Below are positions 12,498 to 23,608 of a DNA stretch of 64,000 bases, piece after piece. Numbering within the stretch: position 1 is the stretch's first letter; each line of letters starts with the position of its first letter. The stretch is from contig NC_092465.1 in NCBI RefSeq assembly GCF_047495875.1, positions 11,354,660 to 11,418,659 on the forward strand. The letters are read 5' to 3'. A model generated the notes under the pieces. The model ran no database searches. It had not been told where the DNA came from and saw only the letters and a list, made by a program, of their open reading frames with translations. The position numbers and the translations under genes are program-made. This stretch comes from Pithys albifrons albifrons. Its lineage: Eukaryota > Chordata > Aves > Passeriformes > Thamnophilidae.

Positions 12498-14930
12498 CTG
12501 GAAAAGAAAGACAGTGAGATTGGTTTGAAAACATTTCTGGAAGCAGGCAAAGCATTGTCCTGGTCATAACTACCATGAGGGAAACGAGGTCAAAAAATCC
12601 TTCAGGGTGCCTGTGCAGCAGAAAAACATACTCAGTATTTTCAATATCAGGTAACAGCAAAAAAAGATGTAAGTTAATTTCTGGAACTAAATAAAAATAA
12701 AATTTCAGTGACTGTACTCAGGTATGAGAGCAGAAATGCAGAATAAAGATTTCCGACATTGCATCCAACATCTGGGTGGAAAAAACATCGCTCCTGTATC
12801 ACTGTGTCATCCATAGGTATAAACTGAGAACAGCAAGCAGGTGGAATCAAAAGGCAACTGATATAGAACAGCATCTTCCATTCAAACATCCTTTTTGTGC
12901 TCTTTATCACTATCATGCAAACTTCTATAAAGAATTTTCTGACCTTCTCTTCAATTCAGATATTAAAGCCGGGATGTAATAATCAGCATCGTTCCTCTTG
13001 GAGGACTGGGGGTGACTGAACTGGAATATTTTACCTTGATAAAGAGAATGTCAGGTTTCAATTATGACTGCACATACAGGCTAGATCAGAGCCATCCTGC
13101 ACACCTAGAGCGCCTCAAACAAAACTTCTGCTATTCACCAGCTCACAGACTTCTCTGAGACTCATTAAAATCTCTCCTGCTGTATCTTAAATAGTGATTA
13201 CTTACATAAAATCATCAGAATGGTGCCACGGTATAAAGACCTTCATATGTCGCCTTGGTAATAAATTAGCTTTTCAGACTTTCCTGTCAGTTTGAATGAC
13301 ACCATTTTAAGTTGTATCAGGTACATAAAAACCAAATGGAGAAAAACTCCATTTTTAAAGTCCTACTCAAGGTCACTTGGTGGACATCCATCCTATCTCC
13401 ATCGATACTGATTTGCCAGTTAGAGAAAGAATAAGGACAGGTGGTCACACCCTAACACAGTCAGTGTGAGATATCATTGATTACAGTTACAGAGGTGTGA
13501 CTTATTCTCACACAAACTTTTCCATGCTGACCTGAAATATGCTACTCAGAGGAACTAGAGCCAAAACTCCCATTGGAACAGGTTTGCGTGAGCTGTACTT
13601 TTATCTCCAGCCTGGACCCCCAGATGCATCTCTATCTCCACCAGCTTTGGTGCAACCTGGTCAGAAAACAAGGATGTTACTCTATTGCGTTTCCAGATGG
13701 GAGAACATCCAGGAGTCAAGAGCAGGAGACAAGTTGTCTGAGTTTCACCTGAGGCTGCAGACAGAAGTCTTCCAGAGGAACAGCAGGATCCAGAAGTGAT
13801 CAATACCCCTTCCCTCTTCCTTATTGCTTATTCACCTGCCAGTAGGTGCAGGCAGTGTCAGCCTGACTGTGTAACTCCATACAAATTACAGACTGTTCAA
13901 AACACTTGAGCAAACTGGTGAAACAAGGACAGTGACTTGACTTCCAATATGCATACAGCAGCCTGAAGTCTCCTTGTGCAACAAGGGCAAGGGAGTACCA
14001 CGCCTAAATGTAAGACACAGATAAAGCTTCTCAACATGCTACAAAGATCCTGCCAGACCATATCTATTATGTGATTTGAAGCAGTCAGAGATGTAATATA
14101 AAAAGAATAAAAAGCCAAACCAAAAAACTCCACGCAACTCCCTCCCCCACCAAGTAAGAGGAGGGAAATTAATAATTCATTCCTCATGCCAACTGCATGT
14201 AACAGTTAAATGATTAAAAAACTTCACCAACTTCTAGCAGGTTTTTTTGCCCCTGAATAATGCAGAAAAGACACTAGGCTTACAATATCTAAAGAAAATG
14301 CATATTTTATATATATATACATGCATACTTTTACATATATGCATATATAATGCATACTTAAAGAGAGAATTGTACCAGCAATTTACTTTAAAATGAAGTT
14401 ACTGTCATCACTTTCACATCAAACTTAATTCTCCATATTTCAGCACACAACCCAAGAAGTGACCAGCACTAAAAGGTGCTGGTTTTTTTGGTCTCACTGG
14501 CTTTCCCTCAGCTCCACATAGATGGAATTCTAGGCATTGGCTCTCAAATGCTGGAAAGAGAAAAGTACTATTGCAGAAATTCAGTTACAGTGAAATCTGC
14601 AGCTTTTTATAAAGAGGAAACAACAAATGTTCTGTTTATTTTTCAGAGCCATTGCTATCCCCTCTCCAGTGAGAGGCTTAAGGTATATTTGAAAAATATT
14701 TATTTGGGGAAAGAAATACCAGGAGAACTATGAAAAACCCTGCAGCAAATAAAGGATTTGGTGTATTGGAGACCATAATTAACATCCATGTTTCTGTGGG
14801 TGTGAATACTGGAATTCAGTTTAGTTTTGTTAGCAAGGGATTTAGGCAGTGGATGAAGCCAGGCTTAGTTCCTCATCAAGGAGCCACGAACCAGGAACCC
14901 AAACGCTATCTCAAAACCATCAAAACTTAC
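12498..14930 (-). other. PDIA5: PDIA5 intron (2433 bp)
   Basis: A phase-2 intron in the Asn codon of WLQN (AA|T), between catalytic domains 2 and 3. It contains the AT-rich simple sequence at 14306-14360. Confidence 0.93.
14306..14360. repeat. AT-rich simple sequence with TATATA/ATGCAT runs
   Basis: A tract of alternating TA and repeated ATGCAT elements (TATATATATATACATGCATA and following). It is low-complexity sequence in the intron between the exons at 14931-15094 and 12367-12497. A similar shorter run lies at about 10195-10245. Confidence 0.7.
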
Positions 14931-15094
14931 TTTTGCAGCCAGTCAATGATCTTCTTCTTTGTTCTGAGGTGTGGCAGAGTGTATTTCTCCTCTCCATCCT
15001 TAAAATACTTCAAAGTAGGGAACCCTGAGATGTGGTATCTTTCTGCCAGTGCCTTGTTGGTGGTAGCATCAACTGCTGCAAGGACACCGGGACT
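14931..15094 (-). CDS. PDIA5: PDIA5 coding exon, core and end of catalytic domain 2 (approx. residues 328-382)
   Basis: This 164-bp exon is the largest PDIA5 exon seen here. It encodes SPGVLAAVDATTNKALAERY, then HISGFPTLKYFKDGEEKYTL, then PHLRTKKKIIDWLQ and AA of an Asn codon. It contains the cis-proline element (GFPT) of the second catalytic domain and its terminal helix. The acceptor is CAG and the donor is GTAAGT. Compared with the human sequence as remembered (KNGEKY), this protein has one extra Glu (KDGEEKY). In domain 1 the equivalent region is divided into two exons. Confidence 0.96.
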
Positions 15095-16101
15095 CTGCAA
15101 CAGAGATCACGAACGGTGAATCCCAGCCACAAGCACACCCTCCCTCTGGCAGGACACGGTGGGATTGGGGGCCAGCACTCATGATTTAGGTGCCTTTGCT
15201 GTCTCAGGGACTCAGCACAGACAGACAAGAAGACACAGAGGCCTGATGCAAAACCAGAAAGGTAACCTGTTCCCCTACCATTTCTGACAGGATTCTCAGG
15301 ATGCTTAAGGGCTGTTCTCAGAAATGGCATTTCCTCCCACAAATCCAAATTTCTCCCAGAAGAAACAAGCACTGTTAAAAACAAGTTTACTTCAAGGCAA
15401 ATGCACCTTTTTCTAACTTGTGGGCATCTTTGCATGGATCACCTTTAGAGCCACAGGAGAGCAGGCACTTGTAGAGTGTGATTCATTGGACCTTTGTTCT
15501 TCACATCTCCTTCTTCTCCGACAACTACAACGGGACACTAGATGTCTCCACTGAAGATGCTTAAACTGGGGGAGATTAATTCTACTTCTCCTGTTGCATG
15601 GCATAGACAGCATGAGACTGAATCAATAACACTAATACTTGTATTATTGGATCTCTCTTTGCCAGCAATGCTGATGGAACACTTAAGATGAGGCTAATGG
15701 AGGGATGCAACCACAAAAATGGGGCATCTGAAAGAAGGATCAGCCCTTTCTGGTTTTTAACAAATCTAATTCATAAATAAAAGCCTATGTTTCTTCACAT
15801 TCAATGCCTTCAAGTAAGGGGAAAAAAATCCATTTTTGGATTTGATCATATTATGTATAAGGCCTAGAGTAGAATACGTAAACATTTTTCGATTTTGTTT
15901 TCGTTCAAGACAGAATGTTCTTTCTCAGACTTTGGCAGGGTTCATGCATTAGCGATGAGACTGTACTTTGGAAGCACATTTTGAAAGGTCCTGTGGGAGG
16001 ATGAGAACAGCTGAATTTGTTGTAGGGAGAAAAGTCACTTTTATTGCTCCAGTTATTTATTACTGATTATTTGAAGGATATAATAAAGGAAATTAGCTTA
16101 C
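15095..16101 (-). other. PDIA5: PDIA5 intron (1007 bp)
   Basis: A phase-0 intron with a GTAAGC donor and a CAG acceptor, inside catalytic domain 2. Nothing else was recognised. Confidence 0.93.
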
Positions 16102-16172
16102 ATCACTGGCTACATGAAGAAACTCTGCAGCCTTCTCATATTCTGGCTTCATTTTCTTACAGTGTCCACACC
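16102..16172 (-). CDS. PDIA5: PDIA5 coding exon, active site 2 (CGHC) (approx. residues 304-327)
   Basis: This 71-bp exon completes the Trp codon and encodes CGHCKKMKPEYEKAAEFLHV followed by ASD. CGHC is the classical isomerase-type active-site motif of PDI family members; its cysteines correspond to human Cys305 and Cys308. The acceptor is CAG and the donor is GTAAGC; the exon ends in phase 0. Human has CGHCKKMKPEFEKAAEALHGEAD as remembered. It sits at the downstream side of the largest intron in the window. Confidence 0.96.
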
Positions 16173-17128
16173 CTGCCAAAAAAAGAAAAACCAATTAAGT
16201 TGTATACACCATGGTTATTCATTGACCCATCTAGCCATTATCAAAATCCAAAACCATGTGGTAGAGATTTACTAGAATTCTGCATGCATTTTATTCAGTT
16301 TATTTGTAAGGCCTTAGTATGATTTAGGATCTTTTCCAAAATGACCACAATAGTTTAAACAAAGAATTTAGTATTTTAAAAATAGTAATAATAAACCCCC
16401 TAATTTCACATCCACACCTCTTTTCTTACAGAAAGTACTATAAACATTTGTCAACCCTATTGCTTCTGGCATGCTCTTGGGCAAGGCACAATCTCACCCA
16501 TTTCAGTTTCCAAATCTTTATCTGCTTTAAAAAGAAATAACACAGCTCCTCATGTGACTTTGTGACTTTCAGTGGAGGCTTACACTAGCACAGCTTAATA
16601 GAGTAATGTAATTTGAATTTAACTGCACTGATAATAAGCCCTGTTTTACTGTGGTGCAGCATGCCCCTCTAGCAAGGATTTGCACTGATTTAATCACATC
16701 AGTGTAATTACACCACCACATATGTTCCCAACATAAGCAGGGTCTGTAAAACCGAGATAATGGTGCTTTCTTGCTTGTGCGAAGTTCTCCAGAGATCTGC
16801 CATTACTTCACTGCTAAGTGCTGACATCACAATAAACCAAAATGAATGTATGAAAAGCAGACTTAAAAATAAATTATATGGGTGTAAATTAAACTGCTTT
16901 CAGCTGCTGCAGTTGCTTCCAGGCAGGCTGAACTTTTGGGACCAGGTGAGGTTCCTACTGAGCTGCGAAGCTCCACTTCAGCACCTCCAGCTCGCCACTG
17001 GGCCTTGGTGACAGCCCCTTCCTCTGCCCTGGGGGCCAAGGGAGCAGCTCCCACACGAGTGGTGAGAGGGACACCCAGGCAGGGTGAGGGCTGGCTGCTC
17101 CTGCAGCCAGAGATGCAGTGAGCTGTAA

Positions 17129-17199
17129 CGAGGCGCCTGGCACAGCCCCGGCGCCGCACTCGCCTGCCCAGCGCGCCGTAATCCCAATGCAATGCCTCG
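17129..17199. promoter_or_regulatory. Small CpG-dense patch, candidate regulatory element
   Basis: Ten CpG dinucleotides fall within 71 bp (for example GCCCCGGCGCCGCACTCGCC and CAGCGCGCCGTAATC), in a window where CpG is otherwise scarce. The flanking 16930-17130 is also unusually GC-rich. It lies in the largest PDIA5 intron, about 1 kb upstream (in transcription) of the CGHC exon. It could be an unmethylated intronic enhancer or an internal promoter. No TATA box or transcript evidence was seen. Confidence 0.3.
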
Positions 17200-20100
17200 C
17201 TGCACTTCTCCCTCTTGTTTGCAGCAGCAGCCAACTTGCTCTCCTTAGCTGTTATTGTTGGAACGGGCACTTGAAAGCCCAGACTTTGCTGAGCTTTTGG
17301 AAGTTGTATCAGAAGATAAGGCTAGAAAAGCGTTTCAATGCACCTCCAGCAAAAGCCGTCTCCGAGGTGTGGGGTAACAGGGCTGGGGCTATTTTTACAC
17401 CACTGTTTAAAAGAAAATAAACCAAGGACTCTGAATCTCAGTGCTGCTTTGTTTCCCCCTAATGAGATGACTGCTGAAGCCAGCAGATGCAAAGCTGAGC
17501 CTGAACTCAACCAGACAACCATGTTTTATATAGCTCAAATCAAAGAGTGTTCCACAGCCAAGAAGCAACAGGACATCCAGGTGTAACTTCACCAGAGCAA
17601 ACACTGACCTTGGCAGAGCACCAAACGCCACACCATGAAACACTTTTGGAGCATGTTTATAGAACAGGGTGTACATGTTTGAATAAAAACTGCAAATCCC
17701 ACCTGAGAACTACAGTAAACACCAAGCAGTTGATCCCAAACCAAACTCCAGCTCAAAGCCCAGCTACAGTCCATGCTGCTTAGACATCTGCATGGCGACC
17801 ACAGCATTAAAGAGCCTCATGTAATTCTTTTAAGCAAAAAACAATAATGTGGTAGGAGCAGAAGAACCAGGGGATCTAAGCTGAAGGAGAAAGCTTTGCT
17901 TTAGTTTTACACAGTGGTGTGAGCACGTGCCACCACAATGGGAATCTGACGGGACAACTTCAGAGGTGAATTCAGGAAGAAGCTGGAAAAGGCTGAGGAA
18001 AAGTTACTGTCTCAGCACGACTTGTCTTAGTTCTAAGAGCACAAAAGAGCCTGGCAAAATGATTTATTTGCCACCCACAGAAAACTTGCAGGCATATGGC
18101 TTTGTGTAAGGGGCTGACAGATTCCTTTTGACACCTGCCCAAGTTGATTTATTTCTCCTTTTAGGAACAGGGAACTTTATTTTGTGCTCTTCCTCACTTT
18201 TACACAAAGGGCATCTAGAGTCCCAGCTCAGATACCCGAGAACCAATTTGAATTTAGCTTGCTCAAATTTGTAGAAACAATATCCTTCTGCCAGGTTAAC
18301 TTCACCTTGGTGGGCTCTACAGTGTGTCCTTCAGCCACAGCAAGGTTCATAATGTGCTCTAGCTATGGTATCCACACAATAAACACTATATTCCACAACA
18401 ATTAATTAGATCTGATCAACCAAAGGCATTAAATAACCAGAGTTTTCACAAAACTATGCAGAGGGGGAAAAAAAAAACCAAAATAACTCAGGCATACTTT
18501 GCCAAGGAAATAAAAACAATTTCCAAAGCATCTGAAATTCATATAAGTAGTATTTTGGATAAAGATATCCAGACTATGAAATGTCAGTGTTCTGGGTTCT
18601 TTCATGAACATCACACACACACAGCACAACTGACTGCCACAAAGCTAACTCTCTCATGCTTAAAATAAAGGGAAAGCAGCATCAGGACTTTAAAAGGAAC
18701 TTAAATGCAAACCAAAGTTTAATGCTTGTTCTACACCTGACAGAGGACAGCATGATTGGAAAAACAGGCACCACATTAAACTGAATCTGAGAGAGGGACA
18801 ACAAATCTTAAGAGCTTCTCCCACCATAAACAATGCTTCTCTGGCTATCTTTATGAGAATTCTGCTATTGTGTGCTGCAGCCTGCTTCCACATACCACTG
18901 CAGAAAAGGGAAGATACAAATCAGAAGTCAGACTACAAATTTCAAATCAATTAGTCTCTCCTACGATTATTTATCCTATCTTTGAATAATCCTGTGAGGA
19001 TTGACATTAAATTTTCGAGGCCAAAGAAAAAGTTATTTAAATGAATTCCAAGGTCACTGCCCCTCTTTTGATTCCTGCATTAGGTTGTTCAGCAGCAGCT
19101 GCATCCCTCTCTGCTAAACTCCTCTAGTTTTAGAGTTTTCTGTTCATGAAATGAATGAGAAAACAACAACAACCCTCCAGGCTCTTGGCCCAGATGCTCC
19201 TATGTGCTGCTGAACAGTGAAGGAAGCCCACAGGTCTGCACTGGTCACCTGTGATAGATGTGTTTTTAGCAGATGTGCTGTCGTATTAAGTGTATATTGA
19301 CATTAAAACTAAAAGACTGAGCAAGCAAAACAACTCGTTCAAGCCCAGGTGAGAAGAGAAAGGTTGCAGTCAATACAAGAATGCCCCAAGTCTGCTGCTC
19401 CAAGCATCCTCGGAGCCTCTGGAAGTCATGGCTGGTGGGAACACCCAAGGGGCTTGTAGGTGTTTATCCAAGAGGACTCCCACAGCCTCAGCATTTTGTC
19501 ACAGAAAACAACAGGCTGCCCTGGAGGTGTAAGTCAGAGTGACTCTCCATCCAGCAGTAGAAACCAGTCAGATTCAGTGTCTGGCTCTACTGAACAGTTC
19601 TGGACAACTCCTCTCCACACATCATCTTGCTCCTCTTGCACAAAAGGACCTCAGGCTGCAAGGGTCAAGGCTCAAACAGAAAAGAGTCCATGGATTTAAA
19701 GGAGGAGTGTTGTAAGACAGTAAAAAGAAGTCAAAGCTTAAAACAATCAGGTTCCCACATTTGGTAACCATTTTTAAAGCAGATACCTAAATGAAGTGAG
19801 AATGCTGCTTTCCCAGTTTATTTATAATAAATCTTCCCATTTGCACTGAACAACCAGGCAGATAAACAGCTCCTTCCTTCAGTGCAGTCACTGTCACATA
19901 GCTGAGCTCAACTGTACCCCTAGACAGTCCCACATCCCTTGGTGCAGACAAGTCACTTCCCAATGCCACCACAGGGCACAGGACAACACTCGCTCAGTGA
20001 AAGGGTGAGAGGCACATGGACAAAGGAAAGGCTAACAAATGTACCAAGCAACCCTTTTTCCATGGAAGTATCTGTATTTGTTTACAGCAGCCTGTTTGGC

Positions 20101-22154
20101 ACCATGGCAAGGACTCACAACATACAGTTGCTCCAAATGTTTTCAGAAGTGAACTAATCCAAGTACTTTTACTGTTAAAATCAAGTTTTACCTACAGAAG
20201 ACAACCAGAAAAACAGTCAAGCAGTTCCAGCTAAGCTTCTGCATGTGCTGTCAGAGTGCTGTCCCAAGAATATAAATCTCTGTTTCTCTCTGTCATTCAC
20301 TGTTTGCTTCTTTCAGGTTATTAGGACTGTATAAATAAACACCACGCTTTTGGTCATGTCCTCTCATTTCAAAACAACATTGTTTGAGGATCTGAAGTGC
20401 ACGAGACAAGCAAGAGATAAAAGAACATCCAGGCAGTTGTGAAGAAGCAATTTCTGACATGAAGAACCCTACAGGTAACTAAATTGCAAATAAAGATTTT
20501 AAAGAATCATTACATTCCTGTCATCAACAGACCTCCTGAATACTGTTATCATGTACCAGCTCTTTATCATATCATACCAGCTCTACATCCCTCTATAGCT
20601 GCATACCAAAAATATCTCCACTAGCTTGATGAGAAAACAAATTTGAAGCACAAAGCATGTCCTGCTTTCAGCAAACGGGCCACTGACAGTTCAGACTACA
20701 CTCACAGAAGATTTACAGGCAAATTCAAGAATGAAAAAAAATCTCGAAAAATTCAGATGCACCTTTGCTCTCTAAACATTTAACACCTGGGATCTCACCT
20801 TTGCTTTCTCCATTCTTAATCCCAGAGGAGCAGTGATATCTCAACACAGCAGAACAGTCAGTTCTTATGTGTGCCCCTCTGTTAACTTTGAACATACACC
20901 TGTATGTAAAAAAACAAGTGATGGGAGAATGTACATGGAAAGGGGGGAAAACAAACCTTTCAGCCAGGACAAGGAAACACACAAATCCCAGCTCTCTTCT
21001 CACCCATGCAAGAACACAAATATGTTCTCTTCTGCCATGGAAGTCTTTAACATGCAAAGACTTCTTATGCATCATGTAAAAAAGCAGCTCTCAGGTTTGA
21101 CAAGAGGCAGTTTACAGTTCCTTCACCAGTGTAGGAGAGCATAAACTGCAACAGCTGCAGATTCCCTTGCATAATTTAGCCATCTGCATTGCAGACATCT
21201 GATGGAAAATCATCCCCAAATTTGGCAGGGAGGGAGGATGACAAAAGCAGCTGTTTCTCACCTTAGAGCACAGGTACGAATTTGGAACTGTGTTGGTTGC
21301 ATGTTCCCTTAATACTCAAAATGGTCAGAGCCATCAGGCCATGCCCAGATCTCCATGTTTCTACTTAAAAAATAATTTAAATAATTAAAACAAATCACCT
21401 TATGAACGATCAGGAGCTGATGGAATTTTGTGCACCCTTTTCCCTCTGGGTACTTACTCCCACCAAACCTCCTCAGCAGCAGCTCTTCCCACCCAGGTAA
21501 AATTCCAGATACTTAAAGACAACCATGTTTTAAGAATTGATGCTTTCTTACAAGATTAAGAGGAACATCTTCAACACCTTTAACATAATATTGAATTCAA
21601 ATTTTCATCAGCTAGAAAATGTCCACACATGCACAAATTCAGACCTCCCCTCCACCTCACCACTTTACTTTTAAAGGTAGGTTTGATTTGACCAGGCATT
21701 ACATTGCTTAGGGATCAGTGACAAGCAAACAGCTTTACGGCTTTAAAAAAGACAAAGCCTGTGAAAGGTCAGCCTGGGAAAGACTCTGGGGAACAGAAAC
21801 ACAGAATTAGAAGGAAAACACTTAAGCAGTTCGGATTATTGCAGTCATGCCACATTTATGCAGTCGCAGCCTAACGCCTCAGCTGCGTGGGCTGCTCAGT
21901 TCATCCCAGTGACAGGAGAGCAGCACAGCGTCTTGTCCACACCATTATCACCATCTCACTGCCATTACCACAGTCTCAAAGTGCAGTCAATCTGTGCATG
22001 CAATGAGCTGTGCAAATCCAGTCCCAGCACAGGCACACAGAATAAAAGACCCTGCCTGTTTCCAGCAGCTCTTCAGTGTGAGGTTTGGGCACAAAATGAT
22101 TACAAACTGGTCATCCCCTTCTCCTATCCCTATGATTTACTGAGGGGGTAGTGA

Positions 22155-22165
22155 CCCCCCCCCCC
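22155..22165. repeat. C11 homopolymer
   Basis: An uninterrupted run of eleven C, followed by AAACACCACCCC, in the large PDIA5 intron. It is prone to slippage and sequencing error. Confidence 0.9.
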
Positions 22166-23579
22166 AAACACCACCCCATCTTTTCTATGCTGGCATAACT
22201 GTTTCCCTCCCAGCACTACTGAAACTGCTCAGCAGAAGAGTCATAACAGCTTTAGACAGTTACAGTAGGAGTTAAAACTATTTACTTTAAAAAAGACAGT
22301 CAAATCACTGCATTACATAAATCAGATCAAACTGAGAAGAGCGCTTAACAAAAAGTATCCTCCAGGAACCCTGTCTGCATCCATGCCATGTTCACAGCCC
22401 TGGCAGAAGGGCCATCTTCAGCCAGCAATAGACCTTGGCAGGAGAAGGCTCAGGACAGAGGGACCAAATTTGGAGTGGGTCCCACAGGCTGTCTCCATGG
22501 GAATTAAAGGTAACAGCTCTGATGGAACTGTGTAACACAGGCTTCTGCCTTCATTTCTGGTCACAATGGAGCATATCTTCTGATGTAAAGGCTCCGAGAA
22601 AAGGGTACATATGCTCCAAGGTTAACCTCAGCCATAGGCTGCTGCCTCCCAGGGATTCCTGAGAGTCAAGCAGGGAGAGAGATTTCTGCTCCATCTCACC
22701 CTCAGAGTGTATGCTCTCTGCTTCTGAGCTTATAGGGAGCCCTAGCTGTGCCAGGCTCCTGAAAGTAGTCTTTGAAAAAATACACCCCCATCTGCACAGC
22801 TCAGAGTCCAGCTTGCATCCAGGAACAAGCTCTAAGCTCACCACCATCTTCATGCAAAATAATCTAAAACCAAAAAAATCACATGGTTCCTTATTTTCAT
22901 TCCAGATGTGTTTTCAGCTTACAGCTATTGGAGATTACAAGGCATGTATATACACCCTTAGTCAAGACTGTGGGGTGTAACTGGTACAAATCAGTGTTGG
23001 GAGACAATGGGGTGCCTCCTACCACCCCTCTTTGGAGGGAAAAGAAGTGAAGGAAGGTGCATCAGCTGGCATTGGGAGATATGAATTACACTTCCTACAC
23101 CAGCTCTGAGGAACATGGCCCTGAGTAGGTGTTGAAAATTAATCTTCCCCTATTGAAAAGTGAAAGAGACAACAGCACGACTGCCTTAAGGTGAAGTAGC
23201 TGGGAGTTTATGAAAAATACCACCAGGAGGTTTCCTTCTCAATTAAACCAGAATTATTCCACATCTAAAAAAAGATTTCCCCCCCTCCCCTTCTCCACTG
23301 CCAGGTGAACAACAAAATTTTGCCTTTGGGAGGGAAGAGAAGTTGCACTGCTTTCCCTCACACTTTTACCCCACCATGGAAGCCTTTACATTTTGCATTT
23401 AGCAATGAAAATGCCAGAAAACAGAGGTTAGATAAAATAACTTTGGATGTTCAGCTCACAAAAATAGCATAACAAGCAAATGACTTCCTAGGATGCAATT
23501 TGTGTAAGACATCAGCAAAATGGATACAATGCAAAGAAATCTTCCTAGGAAAGGTACATCCCAAAGCATTCAAGCTTAT

Positions 23580-23608
23580 GGGGCATGGGGGGGTGGGGTG
23601 GGTGGGGG
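23580..23608 (+). other. G-quadruplex-type tract on the plus strand
   Basis: Five G runs occur in 29 bp: 23580-23583, 23587-23593, 23595-23598, 23600-23602 and 23604-23608. Loops are one to three bases long. Very short loops favour a stable parallel quadruplex. It lies on the template strand of the 16.7-kb PDIA5 intron. Confidence 0.7.

Noticed and set aside
15010..15435. 141-codon minus-strand frame overlapping a PDIA5 exon
   Set aside because: It reads the exon at 14931-15094 in the wrong frame and extends into the intron; it is a shadow of the real exon.
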